From assembly GCF_030418455.1 (NCBI RefSeq), contig NZ_JAUHPW010000006.1, forward strand, positions 62,001 through 126,000: DNA of 64,000 nt, read 5' to 3'. This DNA comes from Demequina litoralis. GTDB taxonomy: Bacteria > Actinomycetota > Actinomycetes > Actinomycetales > Demequinaceae. The notes beneath the pieces are model-generated. The model ran no database searches. It saw only the letters and a list, made by a program, of their open reading frames with translations, and had not been told where the DNA came from. This document shows positions 56,001 to 63,630 of the stretch, in pieces; the first letter of the stretch is position 1, and each line of letters starts with the position of its first letter. Made by a program: the position numbers and the translations under genes.

Positions 56001-57092
56001 CTACGGTCCTCCGGCGTCGACCTCGACGGGGTCGCCGCCCACCGTGAGCCGGTAGACGCGCTCGTTGGCGCCCTTGCGGCACACCGCCTGCAGCTCGCCC
56101 GGGTCGCGGTAGGTGCCGGGCACGTAGGTGCCCGGCGCGGGCAGGCACAGCTGGGCCGGCAGGCTCGCCGCCGCGAGCCGCCACTCGTCCTTCACCAGGT
56201 CCACCACCACCCACGTGCCCGCGCCCGTGGAGCCAGGGTTGCGGCCCGAGTCGTCGAGCTGCTGCGCGAGGTAGACCGCCGTGGTGCCGCCCTTGCTGGT
56301 CCACACCTCCACGCCCGGGTCGGCCTGCGCGTCGACGGCCCCCTCCTCGACGAGGGTGTCGAGGACCCGCTGCGACGCGAAGGCACGGAACTGCGCATCG
56401 TCCTCGCGCACGAACAGCGACTGCAGGACGCCGGAGCCGGAGTAGCCGGCCCAGAGGGTGCCGCCGCCGTCGAACGGCCCGAACGGCTCGACGTCGTAGA
56501 CGTTGCCCTGCCGGTCGCGCTGGAGGCTCGGGACCTCGCCGTCGCCCCAGGCGTCGAGCACGAACCCGGTGTCGAGCTCGACCTGCACCACCTGGAAGCC
56601 GTCGCCCTCGCCCTGGCGCGCGGTCCACGCGAGGCGTGCGTCGATGTCGGACTCGAGCACGGTGACGGCGACGTCGGTGCGCAGGTCGAACAGCTTGAGG
56701 AGGTCGCCGTCGGGGGCGGCGAGGTACAGCGCCTGCGCCGTGCCGCCGGGTCGCCAGGTGTCGCCGCCGGCGCTGTGCACCTCGACCGCCCACGACTCGT
56801 CGATGCACTCCCACGTCGCGTCGGTCATCCTGCGGGCCTGGGGAAGGCCCTCGGGCTCGTCCTTGAGGTAGCCCGGGCGCTGCTTCTTCCTGAGCGACTC
56901 CCAGACGCACCCGTCGACCTCGGCGGCGGTGGCCGAGGCGCTGGACGACGGGCTCGCGGAGGCGGCCGGCGCGGCTGTACGCCCGTCCTCGGGGAAGAGC
57001 ACGGGGGAGACCGTGAGGTAGGTGCCGTAGAGCAGGCCCGCGCCCACAAGGACGCCCGCGGACGCCCCGAGCACCTGACCCCAGCGCGACAT
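56001..57092 (-). CDS. Membrane-anchored protein of unknown function
   Basis: The 363-residue protein has one N-terminal membrane helix (VLGASAGVLVGAGLLYGTYLTV, about residues 8-29) and a Ser/Ala-rich linker (about 38-57). The extracytoplasmic domain is beta-rich and contains three or four conserved-looking cysteines (DGCVWESL, TWECIDES, LCLPAPG, AVCRKG). I recognise no family. The ATG at 57092 has an excellent ribosome site (AGGAGG, 5-6 bases upstream). It lies between the two-component system and the ATP-grasp gene, on the regulator's strand but 114 bases away. Confidence 0.75.
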   Translation of the reverse strand: MSRWGQVLGASAGVLVGAGLLYGTYLTVSPVLFPEDGRTAAPAASASPSSSASATAAEVDGCVWESLRKKQRPGYLKDEPEGLPQARRMTDATWECIDESWAVEVHSAGGDTWRPGGTAQALYLAAPDGDLLKLFDLRTDVAVTVLESDIDARLAWTARQGEGDGFQVVQVELDTGFVLDAWGDGEVPSLQRDRQGNVYDVEPFGPFDGGGTLWAGYSGSGVLQSLFVREDDAQFRAFASQRVLDTLVEEGAVDAQADPGVEVWTSKGGTTAVYLAQQLDDSGRNPGSTGAGTWVVVDLVKDEWRLAAASLPAQLCLPAPGTYVPGTYRDPGELQAVCRKGANERVYRLTVGGDPVEVDAGGP

Positions 57093-57170
57093 CGCCACCT
57101 CCTGACCGTGAGGGTAGCCGGGTGCGCCCGCGCGCGGGGGCCGTCCACGCCGGACGCTAGGTTGTCGAGC

Positions 57171-58031
57171 ATGACCGCCCGGATCGCCATCGTCACCACG
57201 CTCGAGCTCTCCGTCCCCGACGCGGACGAGGACCTCCTGCTGCCGCACCTGCCGGAGGCGGCCCTCGTCGCGTGGGACGACCCGGAGGTGGACTGGAGCG
57301 CGTACGACGTCGCGATCCTCCGCAGCACCTGGAACTACCACGACCGGCTCGAGGAGTTCCTCGCGTGGGCGCGCGCCGCATCGTCCGTCACGCGCCTGCT
57401 CAACCCGGTCGACACGGTCGCGTGGAACACCGACAAGCGCTACCTGGGGGACCTCGCGGCCGCGGGCTTCCCGACGGTGCCGACCACGTTCGTCGCTCCC
57501 GGCGAGCGGCCGGACGATGCGGTGGTCGCCCTGGACGGGCACCTCGTGGTGAAGCCGTCGGTGGGGGCAGGCTCGAACGGCGCACGGCTGTTCGACGGCG
57601 ACGAGGCGGGCGCCCGGGCGCACGTGGAGGCGCTGCACGCGCAGGGCAAGGTCGCGATGCTGCAGCCCTACCTCGCGGAGGTCGACACCGCCGGCGAGAC
57701 CGCGCTGGTCTACCTGGGTGGACGCTTCTCCCACGCCGCCCGCAAGGCCGCCATCCTGTCCGCGGACATGTCGTGGGAGACGGGCCTCTACGCGGACGAG
57801 AAGGTGGCGGGCACCACCGCGAGCGAGGCCGAGCGCGACCTCGCCGACCGCATCGTCGCCGCGCTGCCGGGCCTGGGCCACCCCGACCTCGCCTACGTGC
57901 GCGTCGACCTGCTGCCCACCGCCGACGGACCGGTGGTGCTCGAGCTCGAGCTCACCGAGCCGAGCCTGTTCCTCGCGCTCGGCGAGGGCGCGCCGGAGCG
58001 CGCGGCCGAGGCCTTCCGCGCGCTGCTCTGA
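57171..58031 (+). CDS. ATP-grasp superfamily protein
   Basis: The 286-residue protein has the layout of an ATP-grasp ligase. LVVKPSVGAGSNGARLF carries the conserved Lys and Gly loop (about residues 125-141), and YVRVDLLPTADGPVVLELELTEPSLFL has the metal-binding Glu pair and EP motif. The N-terminal ILRSTWNYHDRLEEFLAW resembles the glutathione-synthetase/DcsG-like proteins found widely in Actinobacteria. The substrates are unknown. The ATG at 57171 is used. No partner biosynthesis gene is nearby. Confidence 0.85.
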   Translation: MTARIAIVTTLELSVPDADEDLLLPHLPEAALVAWDDPEVDWSAYDVAILRSTWNYHDRLEEFLAWARAASSVTRLLNPVDTVAWNTDKRYLGDLAAAGFPTVPTTFVAPGERPDDAVVALDGHLVVKPSVGAGSNGARLFDGDEAGARAHVEALHAQGKVAMLQPYLAEVDTAGETALVYLGGRFSHAARKAAILSADMSWETGLYADEKVAGTTASEAERDLADRIVAALPGLGHPDLAYVRVDLLPTADGPVVLELELTEPSLFLALGEGAPERAAEAFRALL

Positions 58032-58171
58032 CCCCGGTGACCCCTCCACGCGCCCGAGGCACTCCTCCACCCTCGCGCGGGAGTGTCCTCGGCGTGTCGC
58101 GCTGCGGACGCCCGAGATCCGGGGCTCGGCGGACCGCTTGTGTGGAGGGGTCATCCATCCCTTACCCTTGA

Positions 58172-58289
58172 CCCTCGAGGGGAGTACTTCTCAAGCCCCG
58201 TTCCGGTCAGTACGAGATCTCCGTGGATCCTCCCGGGCGGGCGCCGCACCAGCGGCGAAGGAGACCTCAGGAGCTTGTCGTACCTGAGG
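58172..58289 (+). promoter_or_regulatory. yybP-ykoY-type (manganese) riboswitch upstream of terC
   Basis: The leader holds the class hallmarks GAGGGGAGTA (58177-58186) and GGAGACCTC (58260-58268), which face each other across P1 (GAGG with CCTC). The middle holds GCCGC and GCGGC helices (58230s-58255). yybP-ykoY riboswitches bind Mn2+ and often precede TerC-family genes. CCTCAGG (58265-58271), part of the P1 3' strand, is also complementary to CCTGAGG (58283-58289), which overlaps the terC ribosome site. Thus P1 formation with metal would expose the ribosome site, while the metal-free form would sequester it: translational ON control. Confidence 0.8.
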
Positions 58290-58295
58290 AGACCC

Positions 58296-59348
58296 ATGTC
58301 CCCGCTCGTCCTCGAGACGCCGGCCGCCGACGCCGCGCTCACCACCATCGCCACCCCGGCGCTGTGGATCGGCACGATCCTGGCCGTCATCGGCCTGCTG
58401 ATCTTCGACTTCATCGTCACGCGGAAGCCGCACGAGGTGTCCTTCAAGGAGGCGCTCGGCTGGACCGCGTTCTACATCGCGATCCCGCTCGCGTTCGGCG
58501 CGTGGGTGTGGGCCGCCCACGGCCACGACATCGGCGTGAAGTACTACACCGGCTACATCGTCGAGAAGTCCCTGTCCGTCGACAACCTCTTCGTCTTCAT
58601 CCTCATCCTCAGCGCCTTCGCGGTGCCGCGGATCCTCCAGCAGCGCGTGCTCCTCATCGGCGTGGCCGGCGCGATCGTGCTGCGCGGCATCTTCATCGCG
58701 CTCGGCGCGGGCCTCATCGCCACGTTCGACTGGACCTTCCTGCTCTTCGGCGCGATCCTGCTCGCCACCGCGATCAAGGTCTTCCGCGACGCGCGCAGCG
58801 AGGAGGACGAGGAGATCGACCCCGAGCAGATGCGCATCGTCCGGGTCATGAGCCGCTTCTTCCCCGTCACCGGCGAGTACGAGGGCACGAAGGCCACCGT
58901 GATCCGCAACGGCCGGCGCGCGCTCACCCCGCTCGCGCTCGTGATGGCGGCCATCATCTTCACCGACATCGTGTTCGCGGTCGACTCGGTGCCCGCCGTC
59001 TACGGCATCACCGCGGACCCCTACCTCGTCTTCGCGACCAACGCCTTCGCCCTGCTGGGCCTGCGCGCGCTGTACTTCGTGCTCGAGGGCGCGCTGTCCA
59101 AGCTCGTGCACCTGGGCTACGGGCTGTCGATCATCCTCGCGTTCATCGGCGTCAAGCTGGTGCTCCACTGGGCGCACGGCGTGTGGCCTGGCGTCCCGAC
59201 GGTGCCGACCACGCTGTCGCTGGTCGTCATCGTCGGCGTGCTCGCCGTCACCACGGTCACCAGCCTGCGCGCCTCCAAGCGGATCGAGGCCGAGAAGGCG
59301 GCCGCGGAGGCCGCGCCGCACGCGGGGCTGGTCGACCCGACCCGCTGA
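58296..59348 (+). CDS. TerC-family integral membrane protein
   Basis: The 350-residue protein has about nine membrane helices and the conserved acidic motifs of TerC: EKSLSVDNLFVFILILSAF (about residues 89-107) and MAAIIFTDIVFAVDSVPAV (about 218-236). Members of this family export manganese or help load metals into exported proteins. The ATG at 58296 follows GAGGAG. Its leader is a yybP-ykoY-type riboswitch, which supports a manganese-related role. Confidence 0.95.
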   Translation: MSPLVLETPAADAALTTIATPALWIGTILAVIGLLIFDFIVTRKPHEVSFKEALGWTAFYIAIPLAFGAWVWAAHGHDIGVKYYTGYIVEKSLSVDNLFVFILILSAFAVPRILQQRVLLIGVAGAIVLRGIFIALGAGLIATFDWTFLLFGAILLATAIKVFRDARSEEDEEIDPEQMRIVRVMSRFFPVTGEYEGTKATVIRNGRRALTPLALVMAAIIFTDIVFAVDSVPAVYGITADPYLVFATNAFALLGLRALYFVLEGALSKLVHLGYGLSIILAFIGVKLVLHWAHGVWPGVPTVPTTLSLVVIVGVLAVTTVTSLRASKRIEAEKAAAEAAPHAGLVDPTR

Positions 59349-59394
59349 CCGCCCGCGCCGTCCGAGCCCTCCGAGCGGTCCGCGCGCCCGTGCC

Positions 59395-59694
59395 TCAGCG
59401 CCGGCGCGCGGGCAGCGCCGCGGCGGTCTCCGCGACCAGCCGCTGGAGCAGCGCGGGCTCCTCGACCGTCTCCGCGACGACGATCCGATGCGCCTTCGCA
59501 CCCGGGTACGGCGCGCCCTCGGGGAGCCCGTCGGTCGCCGCGGTGGGCTTGAGGAACAGCACGTCGTCACAGATGACGCCCACGAACGTCTCGTCGCAGT
59601 AGAGCCCGTGCTCGCCGAACATCGCCCGGGCGCGCACGGGCAGCGGCTCCAGCTGCTCGAGCAGGTGGTCGACCGTCGCCCGCGAGGTGCTCAT
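59395..59694 (-). CDS. TfoX/Sxy N-terminal domain protein
   Basis: This 99-residue protein matches the TfoX N-terminal domain: RARAMFGEHGLYCDETFVGVICDDVLFLKP (in two parts, residues 21-50) and a helical C-terminal end. TfoX/Sxy regulates competence with CRP in Gammaproteobacteria; stand-alone N-terminal domains are widespread and of unknown function. The ATG at 59694 is used. It ends 47 bases from the terC gene, convergent. Confidence 0.87.
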   Translation of the reverse strand: MSTSRATVDHLLEQLEPLPVRARAMFGEHGLYCDETFVGVICDDVLFLKPTAATDGLPEGAPYPGAKAHRIVVAETVEEPALLQRLVAETAAALPARRR

Positions 59695-59765
59695 GGGCCC
59701 CACGCTACGCTCGGCGCGGGAAGCCCCGGCGCGGTGCGCGCGTTGTCGAACCCGGAGGTGCATCG

Positions 59766-59930
59766 ATGAGACGCAGGTTCGGACGCTGGATGTTCATGGC
59801 GATCGCGATCCCGGTCGCCGCATGGGCGCTGGGGGCGATCGCGGACAAGGTCGAGGAGCGCAACGGCCCCGACTCGAAGGCCGCCAAGGGGCTGCGCGTC
59901 GGGAAGCAGGTGCTCCGGCCCGGCTCCTGA
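59766..59930 (+). CDS. Small membrane protein, 54 residues
   Basis: The ATG at 59766 follows a near-ideal ribosome site (CGGAGGTG). The product begins MRRRFGRWM, has a short hydrophobic helix (FMAIAIPVAAWALGAIA, residues 10-26) and a charged tail ending LRPGS. Third-position GC is high, as expected of a real gene. No family is recognised. It lies between the TfoX-like and SRPBCC genes. Confidence 0.7.
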   Translation: MRRRFGRWMFMAIAIPVAAWALGAIADKVEERNGPDSKAAKGLRVGKQVLRPGS

Positions 59931-60035
59931 CCCGTACCGGACCCGGACGATGCGGGGCTCCGGTTGACGCGCGACCCTCCTGCTATCAGGCTGAGGGCAG
60001 GACGGGCCGCGCGCCCGACGACCCTGGGGAGCGTG

Positions 60036-60506
60036 ATGGACATCTCGTTCGAGGCGCCCGCCGATCCTCCCGTGCTCGTGTCGACCGCGAGGCTGGCGTT
60101 CCCCCTCCCGCGCGTGTGGACCGCCGTGACCGAGCCGCTCTACGTGCAGCAGTGGTGGGCGCCCCACGGCTACGTCAACCGCAGCGTCGACATGGACGTC
60201 GAGCCCGGCGGCTCGTGGCGCGTGGTGCAGTCGGACCCCGAGGGCAACACCTTCAGCTTCTACGGCCGCTACGACCGCGTCGAGCCGCAGTCCCAGCTCA
60301 CCTACACGTTCATCTCGGAGCTCTTCCCCGACGTGCTCACGTGGATGCGGATCGACATGGGCGAGACGCCCGCGGGCACGATGCTCGTGACGAGCCACAT
60401 GTTCCCCGACGACTACCACCGCACCGGCTACCTCAACCTCGGCGGCGTCGCGCGCATGCGCGAGTCGGCGGAACGGCTCGAGGCGCTGCTGCGGTCTATG
60501 GCCTGA
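60036..60506 (+). CDS. SRPBCC (AHSA1-type) protein
   Basis: The 156-residue protein has the START/Bet v1-like AHSA1 layout: FPLPRVWTAVTEPLYVQQWWAPHGY (in two parts, residues 23-47), DVEPGGSWRVV and a C-terminal helix HRTGYLNLGGVARMRESAERLEALL. Such proteins bind hydrophobic ligands or act as Hsp90 activator-like. The ligand is unknown. The ATG at 60036 follows GGGGAG. It is 26 bases upstream of the aminotransferase gene. Confidence 0.88.
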   Translation: MDISFEAPADPPVLVSTARLAFPLPRVWTAVTEPLYVQQWWAPHGYVNRSVDMDVEPGGSWRVVQSDPEGNTFSFYGRYDRVEPQSQLTYTFISELFPDVLTWMRIDMGETPAGTMLVTSHMFPDDYHRTGYLNLGGVARMRESAERLEALLRSMA

Positions 60507-60532
60507 CCCGCCGCTCGGCTAGTGTCGGGCTC

Positions 60533-61702
60533 ATGACCGCGGACCCGTTCATCGTCCCGCTCGAGCGCCTGCGGCGCCGCACCTCGGCGAAGTGGCGCCA
60601 CTACGAGCCCGACGTCCTGCCGCTGTGGGTCGCGGAGATGGACGTCGACCTCGCGGACCCGATCCGCGAGGCCCTCGAGGAGGCCGTGCGCGAGGGCGAC
60701 ATGGGCTACGCGGGCTCGACCCCGTACGTCGCGGCCTTCGCGGGCTTCGCCCGCCGCACGTGGGCCTGGGACGTCGACGAGTCGCGCACCCTGCCGGTCG
60801 CGAGCGTGATCCAGGGCTACGTGGACGCGCTCGTCGAGCTCACCGACGCGGGCGGCGAGGTGATCGTCAACCCGCCGGTCTACCCGCCGTTCTTCCTCTA
60901 CCTGCGCCAGGCGGAGCGCGAGATCCGCGAGGCGCCGCTGGGCGCGGACCTGCGGCTCGACCTCGACGCGATCGAGCGCGCCATGGCGGAGGCGACCTCG
61001 GGCGGGCGCCGCGCGGCGTACCTGCTGTGCAACCCCCACAACCCGGGCGGCACGGTCCACACCCGCGAGGAGCTGACCGCGGTGGCGGAGCTGTCGCACC
61101 GCTACGGCGTGCCGGTGGTGTCCGACGAGATCCACGCGCCGATCGTCTTCCCCGGCGCCACGTTCGTGCCGTACCTCGAGGTGGACCCCGCGGGCCTCGC
61201 GCTGCACGCGGCCTCCAAGGCGTGGAACCTCGCGGCCATCCCGGCGGCCGTGCTCGTCGGCGGCCCCGACGCGACGGCGCTCGACACGTACCGCTCGGGC
61301 AAGCACCACGGGCCCACGCAGCTCGGCGTGATCGCGCAGACGGCCGCCTACGCGCACGGCGGGGACTGGCTCGAGGGCATGCTCGCCGCCCTCGACCGCA
61401 ACCGCATGCTCGTGCGCGACCTCGTCGCGGAGCACCTGCCCGGCGTGCGCTACACGGTGCCCGAGGGCACCTACCTCACGTGGCTCGACTTCGGGCAGCT
61501 CCTCGGGGACGAGCCGGCCTACGCGCTCATCGACCACGGTCGCGTCGCGCTCAACAACGGCCCGTACTTCGGCACGGGCGGCGCGGGGCACGCGCGGCTC
61601 AACATCGCGACGTCGCCGGAGATCCTCGAGAAGGCGGTGCGACGCATCGCGACGGGCATCGAGCGGGCTCAGGACGCGGGCTTGTCCCAGGTGAGCGTGT
61701 AG
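60533..61702 (+). CDS. MalY/PatB-type C-S beta-lyase (PLP enzyme)
   Basis: The 389-residue fold-type I PLP enzyme shows the MalY/PatB start (PLWVAEMDVDLADPI), YLLCNPHNPGGTV, the cofactor Asp-x-Ile-His region VVSDEIHAPIVFPG and the PLP lysine in ALHAASKAWNLA. MalY/PatB enzymes cleave cystathionine or related thioethers, giving pyruvate, ammonia and a thiol. The ATG at 60533 is used. Its 3' end overlaps the convergent methyltransferase by 34 bases. Confidence 0.92.
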   Translation: MTADPFIVPLERLRRRTSAKWRHYEPDVLPLWVAEMDVDLADPIREALEEAVREGDMGYAGSTPYVAAFAGFARRTWAWDVDESRTLPVASVIQGYVDALVELTDAGGEVIVNPPVYPPFFLYLRQAEREIREAPLGADLRLDLDAIERAMAEATSGGRRAAYLLCNPHNPGGTVHTREELTAVAELSHRYGVPVVSDEIHAPIVFPGATFVPYLEVDPAGLALHAASKAWNLAAIPAAVLVGGPDATALDTYRSGKHHGPTQLGVIAQTAAYAHGGDWLEGMLAALDRNRMLVRDLVAEHLPGVRYTVPEGTYLTWLDFGQLLGDEPAYALIDHGRVALNNGPYFGTGGAGHARLNIATSPEILEKAVRRIATGIERAQDAGLSQVSV

Positions 61703-62340
61703 CGCCACAGCAGCTCGCGGCGGTACTCGGAGCCCGGCAGCACCCGCTCCGCCGCCTCCCGCACGTCGCGGAACGAGTGCGCCGCGGGCCAGCGGCAGTC
61801 GCAGCCGTGGTCCCAGTAGCCGCGGAACAGCCGGTGGAACTTGTCGACGAACGTGGCCCACACGTCGCGCGGGAGGTCCTGCGGCCAGTTCGCGTTCGCC
61901 ATCCCGACCACGAGCAGCCGCCCGCCCGGCGCGACCAGGTCGCGCAGACGCGTCAGCCCCTCCTCGAGGTCGAGGTGGTGCAGCACGGCGGACGCGGTGA
62001 CCACGTCGTAGGTCTCGAGCGGCGAGCCGAGCACGTCGCCGGCACGGTACGTGATCGACGCGGACTCGGCCGGCTCCTCCTCGGTCGAGGTGAGCAGCTC
62101 GACGGTGTGCCCCTGCGCCCGCGCGCGGGCGATCGCGGCCGGGTCGACGTCGATGCCCGTGACCTCGAGCCCCCGCGCCGCGAGGCTGCGCGCGAGGTAG
62201 CCCTCGCCGCAGCCCACGTCGAGGGCGGTGCGCGCGCCGTCCGGGATGCTCCCGAGCAGCGGCGACATGTAGTGGATGTTGTAGTTCCAGCGCTGGTGGT
62301 CGGGCCGCTCCTTCGCGGCCTGCGGCGTCTCGTCGCTCAT
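61669..62340 (-). CDS. Class I SAM-dependent methyltransferase
   Basis: The 223-residue protein has motif I ALDVGCGEGYLARSL (about residues 39-53), the acidic end of strand two VTGIDVDP and a motif-IV-like YDVVTASAVLHHL. This is the UbiE/Methyltransf_11 type. N- and C-termini carry short charged extensions. The substrate is unknown. The ATG at 62340 is used. It converges with the MalY-type gene. Confidence 0.88.
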   Translation of the reverse strand: MSDETPQAAKERPDHQRWNYNIHYMSPLLGSIPDGARTALDVGCGEGYLARSLAARGLEVTGIDVDPAAIARARAQGHTVELLTSTEEEPAESASITYRAGDVLGSPLETYDVVTASAVLHHLDLEEGLTRLRDLVAPGGRLLVVGMANANWPQDLPRDVWATFVDKFHRLFRGYWDHGCDCRWPAAHSFRDVREAAERVLPGSEYRRELLWRYTLTWDKPAS

Positions 62341-62402
62341 GACGCACCATCATCCCCCACGCGGAGGGGGACCTCGGTCCCGATCGTGGGACAATCTCCC
62401 GC

Positions 62403-62993
62403 GTGAGCGAGGGCATGACGAGGTTGGGTCGCGCGGCGGGTGCCGCCGCGCTGTCCACGTTCTCCGCGCTCGCCCTCCACGTGCTCGCCGGCGGGCATGC
62501 GCCGTCGCTGCTTGCCGTCGCGGTGCCGCTCGCCGCCTCGTTCGCCGTCGCCGCGCAGCTCGCGGGACGCCCGCTCGGCCGCTGGCGCCTCGCCGCGATC
62601 CTCGCCGCGAGCCAGCTCGCCCTTCACACGTCGTTCTCGCTCGGCGCGGTCGAGGCCCCCGCGCTGACGGGCCACGCCGGCCACGATCCGGCCGCCCTCG
62701 CGGCGGCGCTCGGCACACCCGCGGCACACGCGCACGCCGCGTCGATGCCGCTCGCGCACGTGCTCGCCGGCGCGCTCACCTTCGTCGGCATCCGCCGCGC
62801 GGGCGCGCTGCTCCGCGCGCTCGCCCGCCTCGCCGCGCTCGTGGCGCGGGCGCTGCTCGCCGGCCTCTCCCTCTCTCCGGACGATGCGCCCGCCCCGGGC
62901 CGCCGCATCGTCCCCGCGCCGCGCGCATCCGGCGCCGTCGTCTCCGCGCTGCTCGCCTCCCTCCCGAGCCGCGCGCCTCCCGTGGCCGCCTGA
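62403..62993 (+). CDS. Histidine-containing membrane protein of a copper locus
   Basis: The 196-residue protein has four or so hydrophobic helices in residues 10-150. A His-rich loop (GHAGHD, then HAHAASMPLAH, about 97-121) may bind metal. The C-terminal 45 residues are basic and Pro/Ala-rich. Proteins like this often precede PCu(A)C and Dyp-peroxidase genes in Actinobacteria, as here. The GTG at 62403 is used; ATG 62415 is possible. The C-terminal part carries an inverted pair of the iterated 10-mer. Confidence 0.7.
   Translation: MSEGMTRLGRAAGAAALSTFSALALHVLAGGHAPSLLAVAVPLAASFAVAAQLAGRPLGRWRLAAILAASQLALHTSFSLGAVEAPALTGHAGHDPAALAAALGTPAAHAHAASMPLAHVLAGALTFVGIRRAGALLRALARLAALVARALLAGLSLSPDDAPAPGRRIVPAPRASGAVVSALLASLPSRAPPVAA
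62879..62913. repeat. Inverted pair of the iterated 10-mer within coding sequence
   Basis: GGACGATGCG (62879-62888) and CGCATCGTCC (62904-62913) are exact reverse complements separated by 15 bases. They lie near the end of the membrane-protein gene, so the hairpin would form late in that transcript. Confidence 0.75.
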
Positions 62994-63082
62994 CACCCGC
63001 ATCCCCGCGCGAGGCCTCGCGCACCTTCAGGCAACCCCGTGCGCCTGCGCACCCGCGCGCGCACCCCACCCGCAGGAGAGTC

Positions 63083-63628
63083 ATGTCCATCCGTCCCCGC
63101 TTCCTCGCCACCGCCGCCGTCGCCCTCGCCGCCGCGACCGCGCTCGCCGGCTGCGCCTCCGACACCGCCTCGTCCGAGGCCGCGCTCACCGTCACCGACC
63201 CGTGGGTCAAGACCGCCGCGACGGAGGACATGATGTCCGCCGCGTTCGGCACCCTCGTCAACACGACCGACGAGGACGTCACCGTCGTCGCCGCCACCTC
63301 CGACCAGTACCCGGCGCTGGAGCTCCACGAGGTCGTCGACGGCGCCATGCAGGAGCTGGGCGACGGCATGGTGGTCCCGGCCGGCGGCGAGCTCGCCCTC
63401 GAGCCCGGCGGCTTCCACATCATGGTGATGGAACTGCCCGAGGCGATCGAGCCCGGCGACGAGGTCGACTTCACGCTCGAGCTCGCGGACGGCTCGACCG
63501 TCGGCTTCACCGCGACCGCCAAGGACTTCGACGGCGGCAACGAGGAGTACCACGACTCGGGCTCCGACGACATGGAGATGGAGATGGACATGTCCTCGGA
63601 CGCCCCCGAGGCGGAGCCGTCGCACTGA
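63083..63628 (+). CDS. PCu(A)C-type periplasmic copper chaperone (lipoprotein)
   Basis: The 181-residue protein has a lipobox (ALAGCAS, Cys 23) and a PCu(A)C domain: VTDPWVKTAATEDMMSAAF and then LHEVVDGAMQELGDG, PAGGELALEPGGFHIMVME. The His and Met residues of the last region are the copper(I) ligands of the family. A C-terminal tail rich in Met, Asp and Glu (DMEMEMDM) may bind more metal. It would shuttle copper outside the membrane. The ATG at 63083 follows GCAGGAG. The Dyp-peroxidase gene starts two bases after the stop. Confidence 0.9.
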   Translation: MSIRPRFLATAAVALAAATALAGCASDTASSEAALTVTDPWVKTAATEDMMSAAFGTLVNTTDEDVTVVAATSDQYPALELHEVVDGAMQELGDGMVVPAGGELALEPGGFHIMVMELPEAIEPGDEVDFTLELADGSTVGFTATAKDFDGGNEEYHDSGSDDMEMEMDMSSDAPEAEPSH

Positions 63629-63630
63629 TC

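Noticed and set aside
62372-62388. GTCCC ... GGGAC inverted repeat upstream of the copper-locus membrane protein
   Set aside because: The half-site order is reversed relative to the DevR box and the short stem has no clear placement; left unassigned.
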